A DNA stretch of 64,000 nucleotides from Cunninghamia lanceolata (taxonomy: Eukaryota > Streptophyta > Pinopsida > Cupressales > Cupressaceae): the NCBI GenBank assembly GCA_027924645.1, contig BSBN01001483.1:930001-994000 (forward strand), given 5' to 3'. Positions 1-10,570 of the stretch are shown in pieces. A program made the translations under genes and the position numbers. Every line of letters starts with the position of its first letter. The first letter of the stretch is position 1. Under the pieces are notes generated by a model. It was not told the DNA's origin, did no database searches, and saw only the letters and a list, made by a program, of their open reading frames with translations.

Positions 1-78
1 GTTCAGGCTTATCAACAACAATATCAAGATAGGCATAATTATAACCTAAGGAGTAATCCTAACAGACTAGCTAGTCCC

Positions 79-861
79 TTGATCACATCTGTTCCTCCTA
101 ACAATTTCAACAATCCACCATATCCAAAAGCCAACAACAATCATGGTTTGCCCAAGGTAAATACTCAATATTTTACACTCCAAACTACAGTGTTAAGAGC
201 CATCAGCCAATTGCCTGAGTCTAATAAATTAGTTACCTACTTGGCTGAAGAGATGAAGATAAAAATTACCTCATCCTTATCAGAATTACTCAAGATGCCA
301 GTCATCAAGAAAGCCTTCTTGAAGTCTTTGGATGAATCCACATCAAAAGATGATAATACTGGCCATAATCCTAATCATATCATGACTAGATTTCTTGCAC
401 CTAAAGAAAATGCTATTAAACATAAAGTGCAAGCTACCATCCAAGCTGTTGAAACATCACATATGACTTTATACCGTGATATGTTTGAATCTCCTCCATT
501 CTTACTTACATTGAGAATATTTGGTACGAGTCTACACAACTGTCTAGTAGATTCAGGTGCATCAACAAATGTGATGCCACTATCCATTTGCAATACTCTA
601 GGGTTACATCCAGACAAGTCCCTCAAGAAGGTGACACAACTTGACAAAATAGAAGTGAGTGTGGTAGGAAAGCTAACTCATATCCACATGCATCTTGCAT
701 CAGACCCAAGGGTACAATATTACATTGACATCCAAGTAGTGGAATCCCCGATACCTATGGGATGCTGCTTAGTAGGGATTAGTCCAAAACACTTAATGGT
801 TACATGGCCACTGATTTTAGTCATATGTGGTTACCTTGGAAAGGAATCCCTAACTAGATAA
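79..861 (+). pseudogene. gag-pol junction with aspartic protease (family A)
   Basis: This open stretch of 260 codons carries a retropepsin-type aspartic protease, which in an active element cleaves the Gag-Pol polyprotein inside the particle. The active-site motif VDSGAST is intact, with the aspartate at about residue 158 (550-552), followed by NVMPLS, as in plant gypsy proteases. The first 100 or so residues are a low-complexity Asn/Pro-rich linker that probably belongs to the end of gag. The true start lies upstream, so the ATG at 79 should not be taken as genuine. After 861 the frame is lost and the sequence runs into the linker before the upstream RNase H. Confidence 0.8.
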
Positions 862-1928
862 GAATATAAGCCTAACCTCGTATGAAACACATGATAACTG
901 AGCACAACAATACCAACGAGGTATTGTATATAGATTTTGAGCCAAGAGTTTATGCCATAAGACCTCAGACAGTTAGGATTGAGGAAGTCTTGATGTATAA
1001 CATGCATACACATGAAAATAATGACCAAGAGGATAGGACAATCCTTGAATATTATCATAGTTCTATTGATGGGGAGGAAATGGATCACTTCACTGAGTTT
1101 GAAAAGTAACTTTCTAGAGAAATAAAACATTGCCAGCTAATTGGGACATCCATTCAGGATATCTTGATATCTAGATGGTGCAGATTACATGATGAAGCAC
1201 ATTTAGAAAAGAGTTGTGAAGAATATTTGGATATGGTTGAATTAGAGAAAACGTGTAGTGAAATAGGATCATTAACCACCAATGTTAGTGAAATATCTAA
1301 TGGTGATAATACTAGTTTTTGTTTGTTTTTTCCAGATACAGAAACAAATGAAAAAAGCATACATCAAGATAATACCTACATGCATAATTTAGAAGAAATT
1401 CTAATATGTGAGGAGGATAGTCATGAAAAGGAAAATGCTATTACCCCAGGAATAGATTGCCTAATCAAGTCAGATTATGAATTATCTGATGAAAATAGAG
1501 GGAGTCACCTGACAAAGTTTGAAAGATTTTTTTCTAAGAAAGTTTAGAGACATATGTTACAAGGAGTTCCTTCACATTAGACATTGATTGAAGGATGGTG
1601 TAGATTACATGAGGAACCACGCTCAGAAACAACATGCACCTTATGTTTACACATATTGAACAAAGAAGAGCATTTGTGCTCCAAAGATAAATCACACGAT
1701 ACTAAGGATATCCCTAAGGATGAAAGAAAAGGAACTACATCATATCCAGAGGATGAAGTTGATGACATTAAGGTAATGAAAAGGAAAGATATATCATGCT
1801 CACAGACATCAACAAAGGTGACAAAGACTAAACCTCAAAATCTAAAATGGGTATCCAGTGGTACAACAACAAGAGCCAAAAGGAAAAGAGAATGTCCTTA
1901 CAAACCATTAATAGAAGATAAGCCATGA
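862..1928 (+). pseudogene. Protease-RNase H linker with an internal duplication (family A)
   Basis: About 1 kb of acidic, Glu/Asp/Ser-rich coding remnants lies between protease and the upstream RNase H, in open pieces at 882-1109, 1164-1547 and 1584-1928. No enzyme domain is recognisable. Two stretches about 420 bp apart resemble each other: one around 1090-1240 and one around 1505-1660. Each has a block near TKFER/TEFEK followed by the motif WCRLH(D/E)E. This suggests an old tandem duplication of a small module. The C-terminal part is Lys/Arg-rich. Function is unknown; it may be only a spacer in the polyprotein. Confidence 0.5.
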
Positions 1929-2392
1929 ATTCTTAGATTTGATGGTTCTAAATCCAAATAGGGAGCTAGAGTAGGCATTGACTCCTTGACCCATTAGGGA
2001 AGTCCTTTTTAGTAGCATACAGGTTACAGTTTCCATGCACCAATAATGTGGCTGAATATGAAGGCTTAATTCATGGATTGTTATTTGTTCTCAAGAAGAA
2101 ATTCAAGATTCTGCATGTCTATGGGGACTTGGAATTAGTGGTAAAATAAGTCAAGAGTCTATATGCATGTAATTATAAGAGGTTGTCAAACTATAGGCAT
2201 ATAGTTTGGGACCCAATAGAAGAATTTGATGCATTCAACATCATGCATGTCCCTAGAGAACAAAATCATAGAGCTAATGCACTGGCACAGGCTGCCAGCA
2301 CCTTGGAACCTCTATCCATCTCTAGACAGAAGACATTCTTAGTCAAATTGGTATCAGTGCCCTCCATACCTGATAATGTGACTAATTTCTAA
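1929..2392 (+). pseudogene. Upstream RNase H domain (aRNH type), family A
   Basis: The translation reads as a stand-alone RNase H of the kind found as a second copy in Tat-lineage retrotransposons. Visible landmarks are RFDGSKSK (first catalytic Asp), TNNVAEYEGL (catalytic Glu), YGDLELV (second Asp) and a C-terminal VPREQNHRANALA. In the last motif the usual Asp of N-x-x-AD-x-LA reads Asn. Several TAG/TAA codons and small indels break it. It precedes RT, while RT has its own RNase H fused downstream, so the element carries two. The family B copy at 39560-39950 holds the same position. Confidence 0.75.
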
Positions 2393-2838
2393 GTGTTCAA
2401 TGATGATCAACATATCCTAGATTTCATAGCAAACATGGATATATTCGAAGCATAGATCTTAGATGAGAGGAACTTGGAAGATCATGTATGGGAAGAAGAA
2501 GAAATTATGGACTTGCCAAGAAAAAAAATTCCCAAGGGCATGATTGAGCTTGAAAGAGCGTTCAACTTGGACAACATGATAAAACAAAGGCACCTCCCCA
2601 AGATAGATGGAGGGGAGTATTCACTAGCCAACATAGGGTAGGGTGAAGACATCAAGAATGTCTTGATTAGCAAAGTCTACACTGAAGAGTAGAAGGTAGG
2701 GATAACCCAAGCATTGAAAGATTATCATATCCATGTTATTGCTTGGACTTATGATGAGCTGACATATGACACATTGATCATCACTATACTATACCACTAA
2801 AACCAGATACCAAACCATTCAAATAGAAATAGAGGCAA
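2393..2838 (+). pseudogene. Spacer between upstream RNase H and RT (family A)
   Basis: Degenerate coding sequence with at least five in-frame stops, mostly TAG, leads up to the RT domain. It includes the acidic lead-in typical of gypsy RTs, with a run like ITQALKDYHIHVIAWTYDEL that corresponds to the block before the palm domain in family B (47500-47600). No separate domain is visible. Confidence 0.5.
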
Positions 2839-3844
2839 GTCAATGCATTGTTGGATCCCATAATCTTTGAAGAAGTTAAGAAGTTACTGAATGCAAGGAC
2901 CATATTTCATGTTAGGCACTCAAATTGGGTAGCTAATCTGGTACCCGTCAAAAAAAATAATGGAGACATACACCTCTCTATAGATTTAAGAAATCTAAAT
3001 AGAGCATCAAAAAAGGATAACTATCCTCTTCCCTCATTAGATGAAGTTTTACAGATAGTGAATGGAGCTCAAATGATGTCTTTCCTAGATGTTTTCTCAG
3101 GATACAACTAGGTGATGGTAGATAAGATAAATATACTAAAAACAACATTCACCACCAAGTGGGGTATATTTGCCTATAGATGTATGCCTTTTGGCTTAAT
3201 TGATGCTGGAGCCACATTTCAGCATGTAATGGACATAGCATTTAGAGGTTTAGTTGGCAAATGCATAGTTATATACATGGATGACCTGACCATTTTCTCA
3301 AAGAAGAGAGGTGACCATATAGAAGACTTCAAAAAGGTACTAAAGAAGTGTGAGCAATATGGTATCTCACTAAATCCAAAGAAATGTATATTTGGAGTGA
3401 ATACAAGTAAGTTACTTGGTCATGTAATATCAGAAAATGGGATTACCATTGATCCTGCTAGGGTAGAATCCATAATGAAATTACAACTTCTAGGAAGCAA
3501 AAAGAAACTCAAATCTTATTTTGGTAAGATTAACTTTGTGAGGAAGTTCATCATAGGATTTGTAGAGATTATTAGGCCACTCAATGCAATGCTTAAGAAG
3601 GATGGCAAAATTGAATGGACACATGAGGAAAAAGCTGCATTTGAGGATATTAAAAGGGCTATAGCAAATGCACCTATCCTGATCAACCCAAATTACACAA
3701 GAGATTTTTATAGATATTCATTTTCTTTAGATCATACCTATGTGGCAGTCTTAACACAGAGAAATGAAGGAAAAGAAGGGAAGCCCATCACATTTATGAG
3801 TTCTCCATTTAGGGATGGAGAGCTTAGGTACATGGATGTTGAAA
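2839..3844 (+). pseudogene. Reverse transcriptase and start of its RNase H (family A)
   Basis: This is a Ty3/gypsy reverse transcriptase. Fingers and palm motifs are clear: VPVKKNNGDIHLSIDLRNLN, YPLPSLDEVL, FLDVFSGYN, CMPFGLIDAGATFQ and the catalytic IYMDDLTIFS (YMDD at 3274-3285, intact), then LLGHVISENGI and KINFVRKFI. The connection and start of RNase H follow (IEWTHEEKAAFEDIKRAI, FSLDHTYVAVLTQRNE). One TAG at 3109-3111 falls where a Gln is expected, so the domain is nearly intact. It is cut at 3844 by element C. Confidence 0.9.
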
Positions 3845-4542
3845 TGTCAGAAAATGTTCCCTTGGGGGCTTTTCCCTCTTTAGTTTTAGCTCTTGGGTCT
3901 TTTGCATGCATTTAGGACATCTTACTTCATAATTTGGCATCCCAATGGAATGAACCCTAGGTAACATGACAAATGGGACCTAGGAGGACCCCTTGAGCTT
4001 GGCCCTACCCAAAATAGGGGAGAGGACTTGGGTGCCCGCACCCTAGTCCTGCCCTATTTTGGGGCAGCCCTAATTTCTAGGTGTTAGTTTATGACTGTTA
4101 TTTGGGTCCTTTGCCGACACGGTAAGTTTGAATTATGAAAATCTTGGTGGGAGTGTTTGTAGTTGCATATAAAAGCATGCTTAGGCATTCATTTAGAAAC
4201 TAGATGATCATTGTGAACTTTAGGCATTCTTAAGGTGATTTAAGACTTTCATTGTGTTGTAAGAGCAGACTTGCAAGGTTTGTGTTTGTATTTGCAGATT
4301 TGAGCATCCATTTCATCATGGAATGAAGAGCATCTTCCTCCCATGATATCTTCACTACAAGGTGACATTATATTGTGTTTTTATCATCATTTCCTTTAGT
4401 TTTTGCCTCTGCCTCACAAGGGCACACACTCTCTTTCTGACAATGGTGTTCGGAGACTTAAGTGTCCTCCTGGGTTTGACTGAGGCAAGCATCTAAACAC
4501 TACAACCCCCTCCCAAAGTTTCATGATTGTAGGTTACAGGTG
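3845..4542 (+). repeat. Element C 5' LTR, left part
   Basis: It begins TGTCAGAAAATGTTCC and matches 15979-16680 closely along its length, with scattered, mostly transition differences. It contains a TATA box at 4168-4175. The match breaks at AGGTG (4538-4542), where A1 is inserted, and resumes at 11471. Confidence 0.9.
4168..4175 (+). promoter_or_regulatory. TATA box, element C 5' LTR
   Basis: TATAAAAG lies in the context GCATATAAAAGCATGC. It is conserved at 16307-16314 in the other LTR and marks the likely Pol II start of element C. Confidence 0.65.
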
Positions 4543-6064
4543 TGTTCTGTGGTTACACAACATGCCCCATTTTGACTTGACAAAATAGGGACCCAACTTT
4601 TTGCTACTTTGGCTTATTGTGTTGTTTTCTACTTTTCGGTGGTCTGGTAAAAGTAAGTCATGCAGATATCCCTGCACAAGGGTAGAAGGGTCACCATGAT
4701 GAGGTCAGTTTGTCAAAGTCAGTATTTCATGTCATTAACATTATGGTTGGAAAGTGCATAAAATTCCATGTAGGTTTGCCTTTTGGATCACCCTGAAATT
4801 CCTTAAGGGGAGAAAGTTATGATAAGTCAAAGTTCTGGTCAAACCTAATATTCTGGGGGGTCATATTTCAAACATTAGTCACATTATGTAAGATCACCCT
4901 AGTGTGGGTTTATCACCCAATAATCACTTGGCCAACAAACTCTAGACATCAATTTTATGTGATAGCTGTATTTACCTGTCAAGTGTCTTCATATATTTTA
5001 TGGGGGTCATATTTGTAATATCACCTGATCTTCCTAAGATCACCCCTTCGCGAAATATCACCCCATTCCAATATGATGGTGACGTTACCTAGATCCAATG
5101 AACAAAGGAAATCACCTTGATGGTGACGTCATCCTTCTTTTTACCTCACGGAGGTATGTATCAAATGACCACCTTATTCAATAACATGACAATGATGTCA
5201 TTATAATACAAAGTTAGGGAAAAGTCATAACTTGTTGATGTCATCTAGATCTTTCCCAGGGGGGTCATTTTAGTTGCGGGGGTCATATTTTGAATATTCC
5301 TCTAATTTTAAATTCATGACCCGATATACATATGGTCAGCCTTTGACCACATCACCTGATTCCTTTGCATTAGTTTTGATTCTTGAAGGCGGAGGGTCAT
5401 TTTACCCAGAGGTCATATTTTTAATATCACCTGATCTTTTGAAGATCACCCCCCTCCCTATTTCCTGACAATAAATGAACTTAAATGCGATAGGTGGATT
5501 CCTACTGATTGCGAACACAATTCAAACACTTGGCAGCATCCATGGATCCATGACAGAAGATCAACGGAGTTGGTCAATTTAACACTGTTTTACCCTAATT
5601 TTCCATACGGATGCGTTTAAAGGTAAGATTCCAGGGTTATTTTCATTTACTTTGTGAGAAAACAAGAATTTATAGAGCGCAGAGCAGTCAAACCCTTATA
5701 CGAGCTACCAGTGAATGGACAAGATCTTCCAGTGCAATAGGTCAGGTGATCATCAGCATTTGTGACCCTTTTTCATAATCATCTGTCTAACATAGGAGTA
5801 AAGCATTATCAGGTAAGTAATTACAGGCACTCCTGTTGTCATTTTCTGCATGTTCAAGTAGTATGTTTTTCTTATGGTTTAGCACTGTAAATGTGCATAT
5901 CATGATGAAGTAAAGAGTAGTAAATATAATATGCATGATGTCGTAAGTATATAATGTTATATAAATAAATATGGGTATCGTGTGGTAAGACCAGGCATGT
6001 TTTGTTGCAGGAGTCCATTGTAGACCTTCAGCAGAACAGGTCTGATTCATAATTTCTTAATCCT
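4543..6064 (+). promoter_or_regulatory. A1 upstream U3 with repeated short motifs
   Basis: This non-coding stretch lies between the LTR start and the LORF. It is built from degenerate short repeats: GGGGGTCATATTT appears several times between about 4855 and 5425, often followed by AATATCACCTGATCTT and GAAGATCACCCC. It carries bZIP-type sites: TGACGTTA at 5080-5087, TGACGTCA at 5124-5131, and TGATGTCA at 5193-5200 and 5236-5243. A pyrimidine-rich stretch ending in TTGCAG lies just before the LORF (about 6000-6010). No convincing ORF is present. Enhancer function is inferred from motif content only. Confidence 0.55.
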
Positions 6065-9000
6065 ATGTTTGTTCAACCTGAGGGAGTGCAATTCAAGTAT
6101 GGTATCATAGGGGATACTCACCAAGGGGATACAGATTTAGCAGCATGGTCATCCAAACTAGATCATAATGAAGAAAATGTCCTTCTGGATGTAGTATACA
6201 TATCAGGAATGTGGCATGCGGCTAGATTCCCTTATGCAATGGAAGCCCTAGAGCTGGTGGTAGAATGTGCTAGGAATTATAACCCTCAAACCAGGTGGGT
6301 GGAGAAACATGGAAGGGTTTATGTTGACTTTTTAGTAAAGGGCATCACAACTACTTTCAATTTGCCAGTTGGGAAGAAGGTGGTCAGTGTAGATCTACAT
6401 AAGCTAGAAATAGAGTATGAAAATAATAAAAGAATGCAAGGAAAAGGATGTACTAGTGGAGGTCTAGAAGTAGCACCTACACTGCCTCTGCCAAATTGCC
6501 TGTCCACCTATAGAAGTTTGATTTTGACGATGAATATTAGTATATGATTGCCCTGCTCAGCAGGATGACAGGCTAGCCTCATGCTGGAAACTTCAAGAAT
6601 TAGATGTTTGGGATCATCTAGATGATCCTTTACATGGATAACAAGCCATTTTGGTCCAAAGTCATCAGTGATGCTTTGGATGAACAGATGAGGACCTTGG
6701 TAGGTCAAGAATACTTGTTTCACATGACATCATATGTTGTTTATTCATGTGCATACAAGGGGACATTCGATGCCTTGATGATAGTGGGAAAGATTGTTGG
6801 TGGTGTAGATGATGCCCACATATGGGATCATTATCCTCAACTGCAGAGGAAGAATTATCTCCTTGATTACAAATTGGTGATGATGCATTCTCTATACATC
6901 TAGTTAGAACTATGGAGGAGGATAGAACCAGGAGATTGAGCATGGAAGCTCAAGAAGTAGTATACAGACATGGCACTTGGTTCATCCAGTATGCTACATT
7001 TTCATATATTAGAATAGAGGGATTTGAAGATCAGCCCTTTATGCTACCTAGGTACCCTACTGATGGGGTAGTCCTGATGGAGTTTCTGAGACAGATATCT
7101 ACAATACTAGATGCATATAAAGCATAGAAAAAGATACCTCCAGTATTATTTCTAATATCTATGGGGTGGTACATGTGTCCTGATTCACAAAGCATAGAGC
7201 ATGCCATAGGAGGTTTGAACCTGATGTACCTACAGCCATTCCCATTGGCTAGATCATATGACCCCTATGGTAGAATGCAGAAAATAATGGGGAAGCCCAT
7301 ACATCAGAAACACTTAGAAGATTTTTGGACTGATTGTGAGGATGAGGTAGAGGTAAGAAGAAGAAAATATCAAAGGCTCACCTTAAATCAGATAAGGACA
7401 TTTGACTGCATCCCTGTGCTAACACAACTAAAGAAAGATGATGGCAGGACCATGTCAAATGAATATGAGGAAAATAAGGTGTATAATGACACCATCTTAG
7501 CCCCTGACCTAACACAGCCTGAAGATATTTCATTGGATCAGTTTATAGGTGGGGTGCTGCAATTGAACCAGGCATGGGTAGATGAACAAATAGATAGGCT
7601 AAAGAAGAGAGGAGTAGCTATTACAGTGGATAATAGAAAGAAAAGGCATGATATCCCTGATGAGGAGTATGATGACTTCCTCGGAGAGAAAAGGAAATCT
7701 AATGGGGAAAGGCTACCCACTCAGAAACAGAGAAAAGGACCCCCTAGAGGAAAGAAGGCTGATAATGAACCTAAGGGGGTGATAATTGAAAGAATTGTAA
7801 TACCAGTTGTAGGAACATCTATATCAGGATAGGCATCTGCCTCATTTGCACCACCTCTAATGGATAAACCAAAGACCAAAAGGATATTGAGGCGCGCTGA
7901 AGAGACTACAGAAGTACAAGATGAGGGCTAGGCCTCACAACAGAATATGAAAGAGGATATCTTGCTTGAGGAAGAGTCAGTAAGTAAGGAGCCTGTAGGT
8001 GATGACCCAATGACGGTCAGTAGGAAGAGGAGGGCGCCACCAATAACTTCACCACCTAAAAAACAAAGAACATCTATGAGGGGTGAGATCAGGGCAGACC
8101 CTATAGTATTAAGGGGAGCTGGTGGTGAAGTGTTTAGAAAAGAAATGTAGCATGATGTGCCACTTCCCACCATTATCAAGTTTAAGGCTGAGAAGGTAGA
8201 AGAACAAACAAAAGAAGCCTCCAGGGCAAGTCAAGGGGGTCCTTTCTCATTGGAAGACATAGTTGACCTATTAGATGATGAGGTGGTGCAAAATGTAGCT
8301 TCTTAGAGGATGGAAACCCTTACTTCTAGTACCTATATGACCCCACATGGGACCCCATCAGCATAGGTGGCAGTATTGGAAAGTTAAAACAAATAGAGAA
8401 AGAAAGTAGCCCAGAAAGGGCAGCCCAACAAATTAGGCTTGATAAGATGGTGGATCAGGTGACCAGCCCTGCGGTGATAGACTTAACATACAGGGAGGAT
8501 GTGACCCCTGAAGACAAAGCAGGTGCACCTAATACCATGAGAAATATTGAAGTAGCCAAGCAGGTGGAGATAGAGAGCAATGCTCTGGATATGGACCAAC
8601 AGCAGTAAGATATACTAGCTGAGCCAAAAATTGTTGAAGTCCAACAAAAGGGTGATGATGATAAAGACACATTAGGTGATGATGCCACCTGGACTCAACA
8701 GGACATAGGAGAAAAAGATACATCAGGTCATGAGGACCTTAAAACACAAGAGGTCAGTACATCAGGTGTGGAATAGAATGTGACCCAAGATCAAGGTGAT
8801 GCACTGGGCCCGAACACACAAATAGCCATGGATACAAATATGCCTCAAAGTGAGGAACATACAAAGGTGGATGAAACACAAAAGGAGGGAGTGTAGGATC
8901 AGGTCCAGGATCATCATGTGGATATCCCACAGGATCTTCCCCTATAAAAGGAGACCCCTCAAGAAGAAGAAATGCAACAGGATCCCCCTCATGAGGAACA

Positions 9001-10372
9001 TCATGAGGAAGAAATCAGGAAATCCCCCTCTCCACCAAGAACAGAGACAGATATTGGAGATCAAGGTGGACATGATGGTGACAAGGGACAATGAGGATCT
9101 GGAGATAAAGAAATTTATTGGCTTGAGAAAGAAATAAGTATGAAACAAGGTTTTGAGATTCAAGAATTTGATGTTTCTACCTTGTTTGCAAAGACAATCA
9201 TGAAGCCCAAGAGGAAAGCCATACCGACCTCGACTATCAGAAGAGATCCTGCTACAGGCAGAAGGACTGCCCAAGTAGCACTTCCCACAGTAGAAAAAGA
9301 GAAAGGCAAAATCACCATGGAGGAGTTCCAAATCACCACAGTTGATTTAGGTTTTGCTAATGAAGACCAAGAGGGTCAAGAAGGGAAGGATATAATTGAT
9401 TCTTTAACCCAAAGGGTCAAGAAAGAAAAGGAGAAAAATAAATAGCATAAAGAGAACATTGCTCAGCTGCACTCATATATAAAGGGGTTGATTAACCCTG
9501 ATAGTACACCAGTAGATCCTACAGTCCCATTGACTGTTATATCATAGGAGGAAGTTAATAAGCTGGATCTCATGAAGCATCAAGCCATGATCATGGATAA
9601 GTGGATACTATCAACACTCATAGGAGATGAGGATGTACTGATAACCTCTTTACAAAGGTGGAATTCTTTGAGCACTTTGAAGAGGAAAGTGGACAAATTG
9701 TAGAATGAAATAGGAAGAAGGTCATTCTAGCTAGAAAAGGCTTCAAATGCTCTAGGTGAAATAAAGAGGATTGATCCTCAGGTCCTGATAAATAATCAGG
9801 TATTGAATAATAATAATAATGCCCTGCTAATAGGCATCTGGTATGAGGACATCAGGTTCGAGTGTGATAACTTGAGAAAATGCAATAGCAAGCTAAGATA
9901 TATCAGTATAAAACTGCATAGTATGATGGCAGATGAGGCAGAAATTTTGGAAGCCTTAGAAGGAAAAGTAGAGGGGAAAATTGAAAACCAAGATGCAGAC
10001 TTTGCTATAAAGGCTCTACATGATAATTTCTAGCCGGTGGTTGATGATCCCCTCACCCACCTGATGGAAGAAGCGATGAATAAGATCATGAGGATCAAGG
10101 TCAGGGTGGAGAATTATAATGAATCATTAAATAATAGGAAAGGTAAATTAGAGGCCCTCAAAGATAAAGTTTAGGGCCACAAGCACGCCATCACTAAAGC
10201 CAAAACTCAAGATGGAAGGGAAGTAGAGAAAATAGTACAAGCTTACGAGAATATCAGGACGATAATGAAGGTTCATATACAGGATGATATTCATCAAGGT
10301 GATGATGATACAGAAAGTGATGAAGATCATGATCATGATGAAGAAGAAGGAGATGAAGAGGAACTTGAATAG
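6065..10372 (+). pseudogene. LTR-resident ORF (LORF), family A, copy A1
   Basis: This is the long coding remnant inside the solo LTR, about 1,400 codons with many stops and several frameshifts. The N-terminal part has motifs GMWHAARFPYAMEALELVVE and GRVYVDFLVKGITTTFNLP (6311-6367). The middle has IRIEGFEDQPFMLPRYPTDG (7008-7067) and a YDPYGRMQ block. Next come Lys/Arg-rich, Pro-rich and acidic low-complexity segments (7600-9100). The last third is coiled-coil-like (EILEALEGKVEGKIENQD) and ends in a run of Asp/Glu/His. The G-x-x-x-V...F-x-L(P) pattern recalls the domain databases call putative plant transposon protein, but that is from memory. No enzyme motif is seen. Copies lie at 20057-22117 and 23231-26668. 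Confidence 0.7.
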
Positions 10373-10562
10373 TAAATGAAGATGCACCATGAAGGAAACA
10401 TATGCATCGGGTACTTATAGAAAATAAGTCACCTAGATGGTTGCCAGCTGGCAACCTGTGCCACCAGGAAAATTGACTAAGTCAAAGAATGAGTATCTAC
10501 CATTGATCTTAATTGACACATCCTGACCATAGGTCACTTGTAACTGCTCCCTCACCTTATTC

Positions 10563-10570
10563 TATAAAAG
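10563..10570 (+). promoter_or_regulatory. TATA box of A1 LTR
   Basis: TATAAAAG lies 190 bp after the LORF stop. The A3 LTR has the same box at the equivalent place (23056-23063, minus), and homology between the two LTRs continues on both sides. This puts the LORF in U3, upstream of the transcription start. Confidence 0.7.

Larger units (their letters stand above)
1..3844 (+). mobile_element. Element A, internal region, left part (Tat-like Ty3/gypsy)
   Basis: This is the pol-encoding body of a Ty3/gypsy element whose 5' end lies left of the window. Domains run protease (about 480-800), a stand-alone RNase H (about 1929-2392) and reverse transcriptase running into its own RNase H (2839-3844). 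The extra RNase H points to the Tat lineage of non-chromovirus gypsy elements. The body stops abruptly at 3844, inside the second RNase H, where element C begins. The related copy A3 (minus strand near 30700) carries on through this point. About 235 bp of element A is missing between 3844 and 17228, judged against A3. Stops and frameshifts are frequent. Confidence 0.85.

Noticed and set aside
3840..3844. TGAAA as the target duplication of element C.
   Set aside because: The right flank after 17227 is AGCAC. Comparison with A3 shows about 235 bp of element A missing there, so no duplication can be read.
5274..5468. Small ORF of 64 codons in the A1 upstream U3.
   Set aside because: It consists of the local GGGGGTCATATTT and GATCACC repeats, lacks counterparts in A or A3, and has no codon signal.
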